DNA of 64,000 nt from Methylovirgula sp. HY1 (GTDB lineage Bacteria > Pseudomonadota > Alphaproteobacteria > Rhizobiales > Beijerinckiaceae). The notes beneath the pieces are model-generated. The model ran no database searches. It was not told the DNA's origin and was given only the letters and a program-made list of their open reading frames with translations. The stretch lies in assembly GCF_019343105.1 (NCBI RefSeq), contig NZ_CP073764.1, positions 1,550,001 to 1,614,000 on the forward strand, written 5' to 3'. Every line of letters begins with the position of its first letter. Within the stretch, counting starts at the first letter, position 1. A program made the position numbers and the translations under genes. Positions 21,387 through 30,322 of the stretch are shown piece by piece.

Positions 21387-21635
21387 TCAATTCGGATGTT
21401 TCACATGATGGCGGCGGCGGTAATGCCGATGACCCTTCAGTCCCATCCCGCGAGCAATATTGGGTCCGGCCGCATAGCCGATGACCCCTCCGGCGACGGC
21501 GCCGATCGGGCCGGCGACCAAAACGCCGGCCAGGGCACCGCCGGCGCCATCAACGAGTCGCTCTTGCGCGTGGGCGCCGATCGGAACCAGCATTACGGCA
21601 AGCGCGCACAAAAGAATTGGCCATAGTTTCGTCAT
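21387..21635 (-). CDS. Small secreted glycine-zipper protein
   Basis: An 82-residue protein with a clear signal peptide (MTKLWPILLCALAVMLVPIGAHA, cleavage after AHA). A Gly/Ala-rich hydrophobic stretch (GGALAGVLVAGPIGAVAGGVIGYAAG, shown in part) has small residues at regular spacing like glycine-zipper outer-membrane proteins. The His/Arg-rich tail (HRHYRRRHH) could bind metal or anionic surfaces. No specific function is known. It stands alone between ddlB and modA. Confidence 0.7.
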   Translation of the reverse strand: MTKLWPILLCALAVMLVPIGAHAQERLVDGAGGALAGVLVAGPIGAVAGGVIGYAAGPNIARGMGLKGHRHYRRRHHVKHPN

Positions 21636-21715
21636 GAGAGCCTCCGGCTTCGTTCAGACCTCGGCATTCGCAGAAGCGAAGGGGGCGATCCCCCCTCCGC
21701 ATTTCTCTTTGTCGC

Positions 21716-22522
21716 TCAACGGGTCAAAATGGTGAACCCCTGATCGATAAGAATCTTGACCGCTGCCTGTGAGGTCAGGAAGGCAACGAAGTTCGCGGCA
21801 TCCGGATCCGTCGAACGCGCCAGAATTGCTATGGGATAGACAATCTCCTTATGGCTGGACTTGGGGAAGGTGCCGACCACTTTCACCTTAGGCTCGGCTT
21901 TAGCATCCGTCGCATAGACGATCCCGAAGGGCGCTTCGCCACGCGCGACGAGCAGTAAGGCGCTGCGCACATTCTCCGCCTGCGCCAGCTTCGGCTCTAC
22001 GTCTTTGAAGACCCCCAAATTGGTCAAGGCCTGCTTAGCATAGATGCCGGCCGGACATGACGCCACCGTGCAGACGGCGAGCTTACCGGAGCCGAGCGCC
22101 TCAGCAAGCGGAAAACCGGGCGCAATTTTCAACTTGGTCGGCGCGTCCACAGGTTCGATCAGGACCAGCGCATTGCTGAGAATCTCGCGTCTGGTGCCAG
22201 GCCTCAGCAGCTTAGCTTTATCGAGATAATCCATCCATTTGACATTGGCGGAGATGAAAATATCCGCCGGCGCGCCTTCGTTGATCTGCTTGGCCAGAAC
22301 GCCTGAAGACGCGTAAGAAATTTTTGCTTTTTCACCGGTCTTCGCGGCAAAAGCCTCGGCTATCGCATCGAGCACGGTCTTCATGCTGGCCGCTGCGAAA
22401 ACGACAGGCCCCGGCCGCGTGCCTTTTGCGGCCTCCGCCATGCCCCGTTGCGGCAAGCCGACAAGCATACACAAGAACGTCAGGATGAATGCGGCAAGCG
22501 GCCGACGTATCGAACTGGACAT
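21716..22522 (-). CDS. modA: Molybdate ABC transporter substrate-binding protein (orphan)
   Basis: A periplasmic binding protein of the ModA family. A signal peptide ends near GMAEA; then come PVVFAAASMKTVLDAIAEAF, the Ser-containing ISYASSGVLAKQINEGAPADIFISA and WMDYLDKAKLL, which are close to ModA. The first domain crossover and FGIVYATDAKAEPKVKVVGTFP are also as expected. At 268 residues the length is normal. No modB or modC is adjacent, so the transporter partners must be elsewhere, or the ligand may be another oxyanion such as tungstate. Confidence 0.82.
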   Translation of the reverse strand: MSSSIRRPLAAFILTFLCMLVGLPQRGMAEAAKGTRPGPVVFAAASMKTVLDAIAEAFAAKTGEKAKISYASSGVLAKQINEGAPADIFISANVKWMDYLDKAKLLRPGTRREILSNALVLIEPVDAPTKLKIAPGFPLAEALGSGKLAVCTVASCPAGIYAKQALTNLGVFKDVEPKLAQAENVRSALLLVARGEAPFGIVYATDAKAEPKVKVVGTFPKSSHKEIVYPIAILARSTDPDAANFVAFLTSQAAVKILIDQGFTILTR

Positions 22523-22841
22523 TGATTGTCTCCTTTATGACTCTTCCGTCCTACACGTGCAGAATCGATCGCGTTTATGCCTTAGGGGCCAATTCCCAGG
22601 GTTTGGCGGGCTCTGTCAGTCATTGCCTTGGATCACCAAATTCCGCGGATACGCGAAGCCTTTATCAGCAAGGCTGATACGGGTGCTGTGTCCAATAATG
22701 CTCACATTTCTCGAACACACGTGTTTGCATATATACTTGTATATATAGCATAAGACGCGCCCATTTACCACAATCCGCGAAGCCGCGCGGGTTTGACGCA
22801 AACGGCGCTATGATTTGGCCGCCGCCACTTAGAGAGCATTA
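22523..22841. other. Divergent intergenic interval modA / PilZ gene
   Basis: About 320 bp between divergent genes. It probably holds both promoters and contains an AT-rich inverted repeat listed separately. No gene or RNA was recognised; the small open frames are unsupported. Confidence 0.6.
22726..22750. promoter_or_regulatory. AT-rich inverted repeat, possible operator
   Basis: Arms TGCATATATA and TATATATAGCA flank CTTG, giving a near-symmetric 25-bp site in an otherwise GC-rich region. Its alternating TATATA halves recall ModE-type molybdate operators, but it lies about 200 bp from modA and nearer the PilZ gene, so assignment is open. Confidence 0.35.
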
Positions 22842-23288
22842 TTGTCGATGCGCGATCAGCGATCACATGCCACCGCAGCGCCGCCGTCCCTGGAGGCGGT
22901 CAAGGTCACAAGCCTCCCGGCTCCGGGCAGCGCCAATGTCGCTTACATGGTGCTTTCGCCGCCGAGCAAAGCATCCGGCGACAAGCGCGCGGAGCGCCGT
23001 TGGCGTACCCATTTGCGCTCAGGCAAGATCGTTGCTGGCGGCGCGCGCATCGTCACGGAAAGCCAGGTTCGCGACCGATCGGCGCGGGGCGTGCGTCTCA
23101 AACTCGCCGCCAATATTCTGCTGCCCAAGCGCATTCGCTTTTTTGACGACGTCGGCAAACGTATGTACGAGGGGGTCGTTGCCTGGCAGCGCGGCCGCGA
23201 TATCGGCATCAGCCTACGCCAGGAAGTCGACACACGAGAACTGACCCGCGCCGAACTTTTTAAACTCGGCATCAAACTCAAAAATTAG
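22842..23288 (+). CDS. PilZ-domain protein, putative c-di-GMP receptor
   Basis: A 148-residue protein whose second half is a PilZ domain. The two ligand-binding motifs are present: R-x-x-x-R at residues 55-59 (RTHLR) and D-x-S-x-x-G at 78-83 (DRSARG). The closing strand motif VVAWQRGRDIGISL is also typical. PilZ proteins bind cyclic di-GMP and often slow motility or alter surface polymers. The first 45 residues are not similar to anything I recognise. The frame begins at TTG with an ATG two codons later that is equally likely. Its position about 1.5 kb from the flagellar cluster makes a motility link plausible but unproven. Confidence 0.72.
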   Translation: MSMRDQRSHATAAPPSLEAVKVTSLPAPGSANVAYMVLSPPSKASGDKRAERRWRTHLRSGKIVAGGARIVTESQVRDRSARGVRLKLAANILLPKRIRFFDDVGKRMYEGVVAWQRGRDIGISLRQEVDTRELTRAELFKLGIKLKN

Positions 23289-23308
23289 CGGCATCACCGG
23301 AACGCGCT

Positions 23309-23358
23309 CTAGAACGTTTTTCGACCGGATATCCCATCGGGTCGAAAAAGCGCTTTAG
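23309..23358. repeat. Hairpin repeat R5 between convergent genes
   Basis: Starts CTAGAACG and ends GCGCTTTAG. Arms TTTTTCGACCGGAT and ATCGGGTCGAAAAA form a long stem flanked by A and T runs on both strands, so it could work as a bidirectional terminator. Its right end contains the TAA stop codon of the following minus-strand gene. Confidence 0.7.
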
Positions 23359-24029
23359 GGCTGTTCCTCGCCGATGATGCCCTGCGTCGTCACGACCACG
23401 AATTTGCCCTGCCGCCATTGGATCGCAAGCACGCGACCTGCGCCGGGCAACGTCGCACCAAGCTCCACGCGGTAAATGCCGCCGCTACTTTCCACCATGG
23501 CGACATTGCCGGTGACACCACGCAAGGTGAATCCCTTGATGATCGGTCCGTCACGCTGCATCAAAGCCGCCGCGCCATCGCCCGAGGCGGCGGAATTTCC
23601 CGGGATCGCGCCGGTTGCCGTGAAATCGATTCCTTGATCGGCCGATATTGCCGGGGCGCCGGCCGCGACCGCACGAAACACGCCACTGTTGCGCTGCGCG
23701 AAGAGCATCAAATGCTCAATCCCGTTGAACGTCGGATGCGAATGATTGGTGGACACCATATAGGTGGCAAAACTCGCGGAGGCGACGGCAGCGAAGACTC
23801 CCGCCGTGATGATGGCACGGTCCACACCGGAAAGGACACGCGCATAGCCGGTTTGGCTCTGCGGCGGTCGTTGCGTGGCCTGCTTCTTCAGGCGCGGCGA
23901 AGTGAACTGCGGCACGCGGACAGCCGAATCCAAATTGGACTTGAAGTCGCCTGATCTCGTTTGTGGCCGCTCCACATCACGCCCCGCTCGATCGATCATC
24001 ACTTCTGCCCGTAGCTCGGATGTCAGCAC
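23355..24029 (-). CDS. Uncharacterised single-pass membrane protein with GspC/PilP-like C-terminal region
   Basis: A 224-residue protein. The first 65 residues are polar; one membrane segment follows (AIITAGVFAAVASASFATYMV). The C-terminal 60 residues read FTLRGVTGNVAMVESSGGIY, RVELGATLPGAGRVLAIQW and FVVVTTQGII. That order of small strands with a GAG turn resembles the homology region of GspC and PilP, inner-membrane secretion or pilus proteins; this is pattern similarity only. The frame starts at GTG; an ATG ten codons later is possible. It sits at the edge of the flagellar cluster. Confidence 0.6.
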   Translation of the reverse strand: MLTSELRAEVMIDRAGRDVERPQTRSGDFKSNLDSAVRVPQFTSPRLKKQATQRPPQSQTGYARVLSGVDRAIITAGVFAAVASASFATYMVSTNHSHPTFNGIEHLMLFAQRNSGVFRAVAAGAPAISADQGIDFTATGAIPGNSAASGDGAAALMQRDGPIIKGFTLRGVTGNVAMVESSGGIYRVELGATLPGAGRVLAIQWRQGKFVVVTTQGIIGEEQP

Positions 24030-24208
24030 CGCAACACCTGCGTCCCGGCCTTAATTTAAAGCCATTTCCTTATCCGTAGCTTGACACTTGTTTTCGCTCC
24101 GCATTGTCGGAATCTGGTTCGATGCGAGAAACCCAACCTCGGTTTTCCCCACGAAAGACCATACAGAACCGACAAACAATGCTTTGCCCGAAGACGAACA
24201 TGCCAAAA

Positions 24209-24248
24209 AGCGGTTTCGCGGCGCGTTGGAACGCGCTCCGAAACCGCT
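24209..24248. repeat. Long imperfect hairpin
   Basis: Two 19-bp arms starting AGCGGTTTCG and pairing with CGAAACCGCT, with two mismatches, flank a GG loop. It lies between two minus-strand hypothetical genes and has no U-tract. It does not belong to the CTAG-bounded family. Confidence 0.6.
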
Positions 24249-24295
24249 GCACAATTGTCCATTCCTAAAAAGCGTGATGCTCTCTTGGCGCCAGC

Positions 24296-24730
24296 TCAAC
24301 CGCCGATGAATTCATGCGCCTCGAGGAGGGAAGAAAAGCGCCGCGCGCCGAGCAACGTTTTGACTTCGATCGTCCCGTCACCGAACAGGACGTAGGGCCG
24401 ATCCCCGAAAAGACCGCGCTCGATAATTTTTTTTGGCGCCCGCTGAGACGGTTCGTTCGCCATTGTCGGCGCGGTTCGTATGCTTCCCTCGACAACCGCA
24501 TCGAACAATTTTTTCAAGGTGCTAAAGCCGGTTTGCAAAGCCCCGAGCAGGGCAAGGCCAAACCCAGTCAAGATCGTTGCCTGTGTGACCGCGGCAAGAT
24601 TAAGCGACGGCGCCGCGGCATGGCCGGTGAGCCGAACCATTACTTCCATGGCCGATGTACCGGAGAGAAGAAGCGCCCAGCCGAGCGCAACAATCATGAG
24701 ACCAATCCAGGTCAATTTGTCGAAAGCCAT
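24296..24730 (-). CDS. Uncharacterised membrane protein with two transmembrane helices
   Basis: A 144-residue protein. The start MAFDKLTWIG was chosen because GGAG precedes it at good spacing. Two membrane segments (LMIVALGWALLLSG and ATILTGFGLALLGAL) are joined by a short loop. A cytoplasmic tail ends ERGLFGDRPYVLFGDGTIEVKT and FSSLLEAHEFIGG. I do not recognise the family. It is on the same strand as the flagellar genes upstream, but 117 bp separate it from the fliL-like gene. Confidence 0.6.
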   Translation of the reverse strand: MAFDKLTWIGLMIVALGWALLLSGTSAMEVMVRLTGHAAAPSLNLAAVTQATILTGFGLALLGALQTGFSTLKKLFDAVVEGSIRTAPTMANEPSQRAPKKIIERGLFGDRPYVLFGDGTIEVKTLLGARRFSSLLEAHEFIGG

Positions 24731-24847
24731 ATCCATCTCCCATGTAAACCTATGAATGGCCCCACTCCGGGACACTCATGCGACAAAGCTCACGATCATG
24801 CCCCGCCGCGAATAAAACCATGCGGGCTGGACGCGACCGCCTCCCTC

Positions 24848-25297
24848 TCAATGCGAAATTTCATCTTTCGAAACGAAATTGATCTCTTCGACAAGAACTT
24901 CCTTGATCGCATCTTCATTCAGCCGTTGATTGACCTTTTTGACGAGCGTCCTTGTCAGACCGGCAACGTCATATTTTTCGAGATGATGGAAATCGAGTTT
25001 CGGGTCCGAATAGATGATCCGGAACGCCTCATCGAGCAAGAAGACTCCCAATGGCATGCCTAAGCGTTCAGCCTTGTCGGTCTCGGTATAGCCGAATTGA
25101 ACAACGACATAGCCCTGCACCGCGCCATTGGCGATCATCGGAACATTGAGCGGGCGCGTCTTGTGATAATGGACCTGCTCGAGCTTCGGTGGCGCAACAG
25201 CGGCCGCCATCTGTTGGACCTTCCACATCGCGCCGCCATATCCTGCGGCAGCCGTGACAAGGCAAATCCAGATACAACTTGCGACGAGCTTGATCAT
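24848..25297 (-). CDS. FliL-like flagellar protein, second copy
   Basis: A 149-residue protein with one N-terminal membrane segment (LVASCIWICLVTAAAGYGGAM) and a periplasmic domain. The domain pattern (a strand PLNVPMIANGAVQGYVVVQFGY, then DPKLDFHHLEKYDVAGLTRTL and LVKKVNQRLNEDAIKEVLVEEI, shown in parts) resembles FliL, which helps stators engage the motor. It is distinct in sequence from the clear fliL at 48.6 kb. It follows the FlgN-like gene by 2 bp, so it is co-transcribed with flagellar genes. Assignment rests on pattern and context. Confidence 0.55.
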   Translation of the reverse strand: MIKLVASCIWICLVTAAAGYGGAMWKVQQMAAAVAPPKLEQVHYHKTRPLNVPMIANGAVQGYVVVQFGYTETDKAERLGMPLGVFLLDEAFRIIYSDPKLDFHHLEKYDVAGLTRTLVKKVNQRLNEDAIKEVLVEEINFVSKDEISH

Positions 25298-25299
25298 AT

Positions 25300-25737
25300 T
25301 TACCGCGGATCTCGAGTGATCGAAGCGGAATAGGTTCCATCCGAATTGTCATCCTCGATCGCACGCGTGATCAGCGCAGAAACCTGTCGTACCGCCTTCA
25401 GATGGATGTCGAGGGCCGAAAGATTATTTTCCAGTTTTTCCCGCAGAGCCGCGAGTTCCTCCAAGGCCTCCCGATCGAACGATGTCGGCCCAATGGAGCG
25501 CATGGCACGCATGAGGTCCAGAAGCCCGTGACTCTTTTGGTGATTAAACGTGGCAAGATCAATCGGCTGACACCGCCGCAACATCTCGGTTTCGAGATCG
25601 ACGATCCGCGTCACGCGCGCGATCGTGTTGACAAGATTTTCGCGCAAGGAGACGAGACGCGCATCGGCAGGCGACTCGCCCGCATCCTCAACGGCGCGAA
25701 TTGCCCCTCCCCCGACCGATTGCGCATCATCTGCCAT
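25300..25737 (-). CDS. FlgN-like flagellar export chaperone
   Basis: A 145-residue, mostly helical protein without membrane segments. The stretch LVNTIARVTRIVDLETEMLR, the middle HGLLDLMRAMRSI and LREKLENNLSALDIHLKAVRQV resemble alphaproteobacterial FlgN-type chaperones of the hook-filament junction proteins FlgK and FlgL. The tail SDGTYSASIT is also seen in that family. It lies 6 bp after cheL and 2 bp before the fliL-like gene. Confidence 0.65.
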   Translation of the reverse strand: MADDAQSVGGGAIRAVEDAGESPADARLVSLRENLVNTIARVTRIVDLETEMLRRCQPIDLATFNHQKSHGLLDLMRAMRSIGPTSFDREALEELAALREKLENNLSALDIHLKAVRQVSALITRAIEDDNSDGTYSASITRDPR

Positions 25738-25743
25738 GGCACA

Positions 25744-26262
25744 TCACGAGTGTTTGGAAACAACATGACCGATCCCCCTGACGGGAGCATCGGTCGCGGC
25801 AGCAGTTTTGGCGTGACGCGCAGACCCGGCGTCGCTGCTGTGCAGATAACGTGGCTCGATTCCCAGATCGACCTTCGTCGACAGATCGGTTCCCAACTCC
25901 TGTGCCAGCATCGATCGCCAGATATCGCCGGCCGAGCCTTTGCCGAAAAGATCAGCGCTCTTGGGCAGCATCGTCTCGACGAGATTTTGCAAGAGCAGCG
26001 CCTCCAGTCCTCGATAGGCCTTCTTGCTGGCATCGACCGGCGGCGGAAGTCGCGGCGCCACGCGCGCGCCTGCGGCCGCCTCGGGAGCGCCCGACGGATT
26101 CGACGGCGCGCCGACGCCGTTCAGAACATCGGAAAAACCCGCGTCCATATTTCCGCTGCGTGCACCAATCTTGGCCAGCCTTTCGGCGGCGGCTGCGGAG
26201 GTTGCAGGATCAGCCGCTCTGGCGACATCGAGGAGAAGGTCGGAGGGAGGATTGATGGACAC
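25744..26262 (-). CDS. cheL: Flagellar rod-binding protein (FlgJ N-terminal type, CheL)
   Basis: A 172-residue protein with the rod-binding domain found in the first half of FlgJ but no muramidase domain: RGLEALLLQNLVETMLPKSA and GDIWRSMLAQELGTDLS. Hyphomicrobiales and Caulobacter encode this stand-alone form, often named CheL. The muramidase is presumably supplied by the separate transglycosylase gene near 37 kb. The only sensible start is GTG. It lies upstream of the flgN-like gene. Confidence 0.8.
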   Translation of the reverse strand: MSINPPSDLLLDVARAADPATSAAAAERLAKIGARSGNMDAGFSDVLNGVGAPSNPSGAPEAAAGARVAPRLPPPVDASKKAYRGLEALLLQNLVETMLPKSADLFGKGSAGDIWRSMLAQELGTDLSTKVDLGIEPRYLHSSDAGSARHAKTAAATDAPVRGIGHVVSKHS

Positions 26263-26630
26263 GACATTCGTCCTTACCGGCTAAAACATGCCCGGGACAC
26301 CAGATGAAGGATGCCGTGGCATGTTCTCAGGATCATTGAGATCATCATCGAATCATGCCGGTTGATCGTTTCGCGCCACCAGCCCGCCAGGATCGATATT
26401 TCCTTGCCTTAGCTTTGGATCGAATCAATCAAAGCGATAAGGCGAGGCGCTCTCCTAATCAAAGCAGAGGCCGAGCGGAAGATAGCTTTCCGCTTTTCCC
26501 CATCCCAACTGTCATCGGCGCCTGAGCCGATAGCACCGCGTCCGCCCTCCATAGCCAAAGAGGCACATACGAAGCTCAGCGCTCGCCCCGAGCAAATCGC
26601 TAAACGCAGCGTTAGAGTGCTGTATTGAGC
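26263..26630. other. Intergenic interval fliJ-cheL
   Basis: About 370 bp with no supported gene. It contains an inverted repeat ACATGCC/GGCATGT (26286-26324), a hairpin GCGGAA/TTCCGC near 26.48 kb followed by TTTT on the plus strand, and ATCGGC/GCCGAT near 26.52 kb. A promoter for cheL is likely here. Confidence 0.5.
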
Positions 26631-27029
26631 TTACCGGAGGCTTGCGCGTCGACTGTTGATAGCGGCGTCTATCGCCGCATCGAGTTCCCGCCTTTCCTCG
26701 TGCAGCCGACATTGCTTCGCGACAGCCTCGGTCGCATGCGCAATTTGGCCCATGCGCTGCGACCGCTGAAGAAGAATGCGTGTCTGCTCGTCCCGCTCCT
26801 GCTTGCAGCGTTGTTTCGTCTCCTCGAGGACCCGCAGTCGGCCGGCGATTGTCGCGGTATAGGCAAGCGTGAAGAGCCGATCATCGTCAAGATAAGTGAT
26901 CAGCCGTTTTTGCTCCTCTTGCAAAGCATTGAAGCGCCGCGCGAGCGCGGCCAAGCGCCATTCAGCCAGGCGATGCAAGTCCTTTTGGACGGAAAGAAGA
27001 CGTTGCAGAGATTTGAGGCGTTGCTGCAT
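26631..27029 (-). CDS. fliJ: FliJ-like flagellar export protein
   Basis: A 132-residue, Arg/Gln/Glu-rich protein that is almost entirely helical with heptad spacing (LHRLAEWRLAALARRFNALQ, LEETKQRCKQERDEQTRILL), as expected for the FliJ coiled coil that links FliI and FlhA in the export apparatus. Sequence in this family is weakly conserved, so the call depends on length, coiled coil and place directly after fliR (6 bp). Confidence 0.7.
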   Translation of the reverse strand: MQQRLKSLQRLLSVQKDLHRLAEWRLAALARRFNALQEEQKRLITYLDDDRLFTLAYTATIAGRLRVLEETKQRCKQERDEQTRILLQRSQRMGQIAHATEAVAKQCRLHEERRELDAAIDAAINSRRASLR

Positions 27030-27035
27030 TGTGCT

Positions 27036-27791
27036 TCATCCGTTGATGAGCCAGGACGAAAATCCCGCCATGAACATTTCGAGCAGTGGCCTGAAGGTGA
27101 AATATAAGAGCACGAGGCCGGCGAAAACCACGAATGGCGCGGTAATAAAATAGACCTGAATCTGTGGCGTCATCTTGCTGGCGATACCGATACCCAAATT
27201 GACGATCAGCGAGAAAACGATGAACGGGCTGGCAATCCGCAAGGAGAGCATAAACGCTTTGGACAGAGCGTCGCCGATTTGAACGAGCCCGAATTGCGGT
27301 GAGAAGCCGCTAGACATCGGCAGCGCGCGATAGGAGGCTACTAGCCCGCGCAATACTTCCCAATGCAAATTGGTAATGAAAAACAAACCCGTCGCCACGA
27401 AAGTCAGCATCGAGGCGACCGTTGGCAACGAGTCCGTCCCCTCGATCGATGCGCCGAGAGCATTGGCCAGCCCGATCTCCTGAGCGATCGCGCTGCCGAG
27501 CGTTTCGAGCGCCGAAAAGAAGATCTGCCCCATGAGCCCGATCATGCCTCCGATCAGGGATTCGGAGGCGATCAGGCGCAGCAGATCCCACGTCGAGACA
27601 TGATGGATCAGCTTTATGACGTCAGGCCCGAGCAGGGGGACGAAAGCGAGCGTGATGGCGACCGAAAGAAACAGCCTCACCATGACCGGAACCCGCGGAC
27701 TCGAAAAGCCCGGCATCAACATCAGGCATGAGCCGATCCGGCAAAACAGAATGAATGCCGACAGAACCGTATCCGAGCCGATTCCATTCAC
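27036..27791 (-). CDS. fliR: Flagellar export gate protein FliR
   Basis: A 251-residue membrane protein of the export gate core that assembles with FliP and FliQ. Hydrophobic segments include [37 protein letters not shown] and [14 protein letters not shown]. The conserved [13 protein letters not shown] and EIGLANALG stretches match FliR. It overlaps the end of flhA by 4 bp. Confidence 0.95.
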   Translation of the reverse strand: MNGIGSDTVLSAFILFCRIGSCLMLMPGFSSPRVPVMVRLFLSVAITLAFVPLLGPDVIKLIHHVSTWDLLRLIASESLIGGMIGLMGQIFFSALETLGSAIAQEIGLANALGASIEGTDSLPTVASMLTFVATGLFFITNLHWEVLRGLVASYRALPMSSGFSPQFGLVQIGDALSKAFMLSLRIASPFIVFSLIVNLGIGIASKMTPQIQVYFITAPFVVFAGLVLLYFTFRPLLEMFMAGFSSWLING

Positions 27792-29878
27792 GAGATCGTT
27801 CCGAGCGCGCGGATTTCGACACCCCGCGCGATTTCAAGATGGGACAGAACCGGCAAAGTTGCGAACAGGCGTTCGACCACCATGCGAACATAGGGGCGCG
27901 CCTCCGGCGTCGTCACCAAAACAAAAGAATGCCCCTTGTCCATCCGCTCGCGAATAGCAACCGAGGCTTCCGCGCCGAATTGATCGACCATCGCTGGATC
28001 CAGATCGAATTCAACGATATCGCCCTTGGCATCGCGCTTCAAAGATTGGTGGAAAGCAAGATCCCAGCGGCTGCCCAGACGCAGCACTTTCAGCACGCCT
28101 TCATCCATCAGATCGCCGCAGATCTGCTGCGCAATGCGCATCCGCACATGTTCAGTCACCTGTTCCGCGCGGCGGACATGCGGCGCGATCTCCGCGACAG
28201 CTTCCAAGATCAATTGAAGATTGCGGATCGAGACACGCTCGGCGAGCAAAAGCTTGAGGACCGCCTGCAGGCCGGAATAGGAAATTTGCGCCGGGCAAAT
28301 ATCGTCCAGCAGACGCTTATATTCAACTCCCAACTGCTCAAGCAGGATTCTCATGTCTTTATAAGACAGGAGTTGCGAGAGATTGTTACGAATGACTTCA
28401 CTCAAATGAGTGAGCAGCACACTCGTGCTGTCGACCGCACGAAAGCTCTGCCGCTTGAGCTCATTCGCATAGGCTTCCGAAATCCACATCGCCTTCATCC
28501 CGAAGGCGGGCTCACGACCGTCTTCACCGGGAAGATCCGGCCTTTGCCCATCGCCAGTCACGACGAGCAGATGACCGAGTTTCAGCTCATGCGAAGCGAC
28601 AACCGCGCCGTGAATCTTGATCTGATAGGATTTCGGCGGCACCGAGAGGCTGTCCGTGACCTTGATGTCAGGAACGACAAAACCATATTGCTGCGCGAAT
28701 TTGCGCCGCATCTTCGTGACCCGATGACCGAGCTCGCCTTGCGCGACGAGCAGTTTAGACGCCAGCTGTTTACCGAGGCAAAGTTCGATCTCGACCGATT
28801 TCAGCGATTCCTTGACCGATTCCTTTGCGTCTTTCTGCGCCTGTTTTTCATTTGCCGAGACGCGCGCCGCCTGTTCCGCCTGTTCGCGTGCTATCCGGGC
28901 CGGCACGGCATAGCCGGCAAAAGCCATGATGCCACCCAGCAACGCGAAAGGAAAAAACGGCAGGCCCGGAACGAGAGCAAAGAGAAACATCAGCAAGGCC
29001 GCGATAAAAAGTGCCTTGGGATATTTGACGAGTTGCCCGAGAACCGCCTGCTCGGTGGAGCCGCGCGTGCCGCCTTTCGATACAAGGAGACCGGCCGCGA
29101 GCGATACGATGAGCGAAGGAATTTGCGAGACGAGGCCGTCGCCCACCGATAGCTTGGTGAAAACGTCGGCGGCTTGCGACAGCGGCATATTGTGCCGCGT
29201 CGCCCCGATGACGATACCGCCAAAAATATTGACCGCCAAAATAATAAGGCCAGCGATCGCATCGCCGCGCACGAATTTAGAAGCGCCATCCATCGAGCCG
29301 AAAAAGGCGCTCTCTTCCTCGAGTTCGCGACGGCGGCCCTGGGCCTCTTTTTCGTCGATCACGCCGGCATGAAGATCGGCGTCGATCGCCATCTGCTTGC
29401 CGGGAATCGCGTCCAGAGTAAAACGCGCCCCGACTTCCGCGATACGCGTGGCACCCTTAGTGATAACGACGAAATTGATAGTGATCAAAATCGCAAAGAC
29501 GATGAGGCCGATGACAAAGTCACCGCTCATCACCAGCTTTGCGAAGCCGCCAATAATATAACCGGCCGCGTTTGTCCCTTCCGGCCCATTGGACAGAATC
29601 AGACGCGTCGTCGCAATATTGAGCGACAGCCGCAACAATGTCGCGACCAGTAGAACCGTCGGGAACGACGAAAAATCGAGAGGCCGCTGGATCCACAGCG
29701 CCACCATCAGAATCAACACGGACAATGAGATCGACAGGGCTAATCCCAAATCGATGCAGAACGCCGGAATCGGCAGAAAGAAAATCGCCAGAATCGCGAT
29801 GATACCGACCGCAAAGCCGATATCTTTCGATCCTTTGCGCTGCGTCAACGTCGCCGCGCCTGCCGCAGGCCCCGCCAT
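27788..29878 (-). CDS. flhA: Flagellar export protein FlhA
   Basis: A 696-residue export-gate component. The N-terminal half has eight membrane segments with the conserved [20 protein letters not shown] and the FHIPEP-family loop [20 protein letters not shown]-like region ([20 protein letters not shown]). The C-terminal half is the cytoplasmic nonameric ring domain that receives chaperone-substrate complexes. The energy-coupling loop with Asp and Glu residues is present ([19 protein letters not shown]). Confidence 0.97.
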   Translation of the reverse strand: MAGPAAGAATLTQRKGSKDIGFAVGIIAILAIFFLPIPAFCIDLGLALSISLSVLILMVALWIQRPLDFSSFPTVLLVATLLRLSLNIATTRLILSNGPEGTNAAGYIIGGFAKLVMSGDFVIGLIVFAILITINFVVITKGATRIAEVGARFTLDAIPGKQMAIDADLHAGVIDEKEAQGRRRELEEESAFFGSMDGASKFVRGDAIAGLIILAVNIFGGIVIGATRHNMPLSQAADVFTKLSVGDGLVSQIPSLIVSLAAGLLVSKGGTRGSTEQAVLGQLVKYPKALFIAALLMFLFALVPGLPFFPFALLGGIMAFAGYAVPARIAREQAEQAARVSANEKQAQKDAKESVKESLKSVEIELCLGKQLASKLLVAQGELGHRVTKMRRKFAQQYGFVVPDIKVTDSLSVPPKSYQIKIHGAVVASHELKLGHLLVVTGDGQRPDLPGEDGREPAFGMKAMWISEAYANELKRQSFRAVDSTSVLLTHLSEVIRNNLSQLLSYKDMRILLEQLGVEYKRLLDDICPAQISYSGLQAVLKLLLAERVSIRNLQLILEAVAEIAPHVRRAEQVTEHVRMRIAQQICGDLMDEGVLKVLRLGSRWDLAFHQSLKRDAKGDIVEFDLDPAMVDQFGAEASVAIRERMDKGHSFVLVTTPEARPYVRMVVERLFATLPVLSHLEIARGVEIRALGTIS

Positions 29879-30055
29879 GAACGGTCCTTTCGTCGAGAAA
29901 ACCCGATGCCGAGCATCGTCGCAAAACGACGAATGTCGCCAAGACTGATATCGTATCTAGTTTGATTGCCTGCGCGAGAGCGAAACGCGCATCATCGGCG
30001 TCACAGTGGCGGCGCAACCTTGCGCGAAAATGGCCGTGGAACGCTTCGATATCAC

Positions 30056-30322
30056 TCAGTAACTGTTTTCTATTCGCGAATAGACTTGCTCAGTGAAGAT
30101 ATAAATCTGGCTGCCGATGAAAGAAGCGCTGATGGTCAACACCGCGAGCACGACCAGCATCTTCGGAACGAAGGTAAGTGTCATTTCCTGGATTTGGGTC
30201 AAAGCCTGAAACAGCGCAATGATGATGCCGACAACCATAGCCGCGCCGACAGCGGGACCCGTCACGACGAGAATCGTCCAGATCGCTGAACGCGCGAGGT
30301 CGAGAGCATCCGCTTGATTCAT
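30056..30322 (-). CDS. fliQ: Flagellar export gate protein FliQ
   Basis: An 88-residue protein with two membrane helices (GPAVGAAMVVGIIIALFQAL and MLVVLAVLTISASFIGSQIY) linked by TQIQEMTLTFVPK, the conserved FliQ core. The start overlaps the flgD stop by one base (TAATG), indicating coupled translation. Confidence 0.94.
   Translation of the reverse strand: MNQADALDLARSAIWTILVVTGPAVGAAMVVGIIIALFQALTQIQEMTLTFVPKMLVVLAVLTISASFIGSQIYIFTEQVYSRIENSY

Noticed and set aside
26512-26712. A 66-codon frame upstream of cheL
   Set aside because: It overlaps the 3' end of fliJ, has an unlikely composition and lacks a ribosome site.
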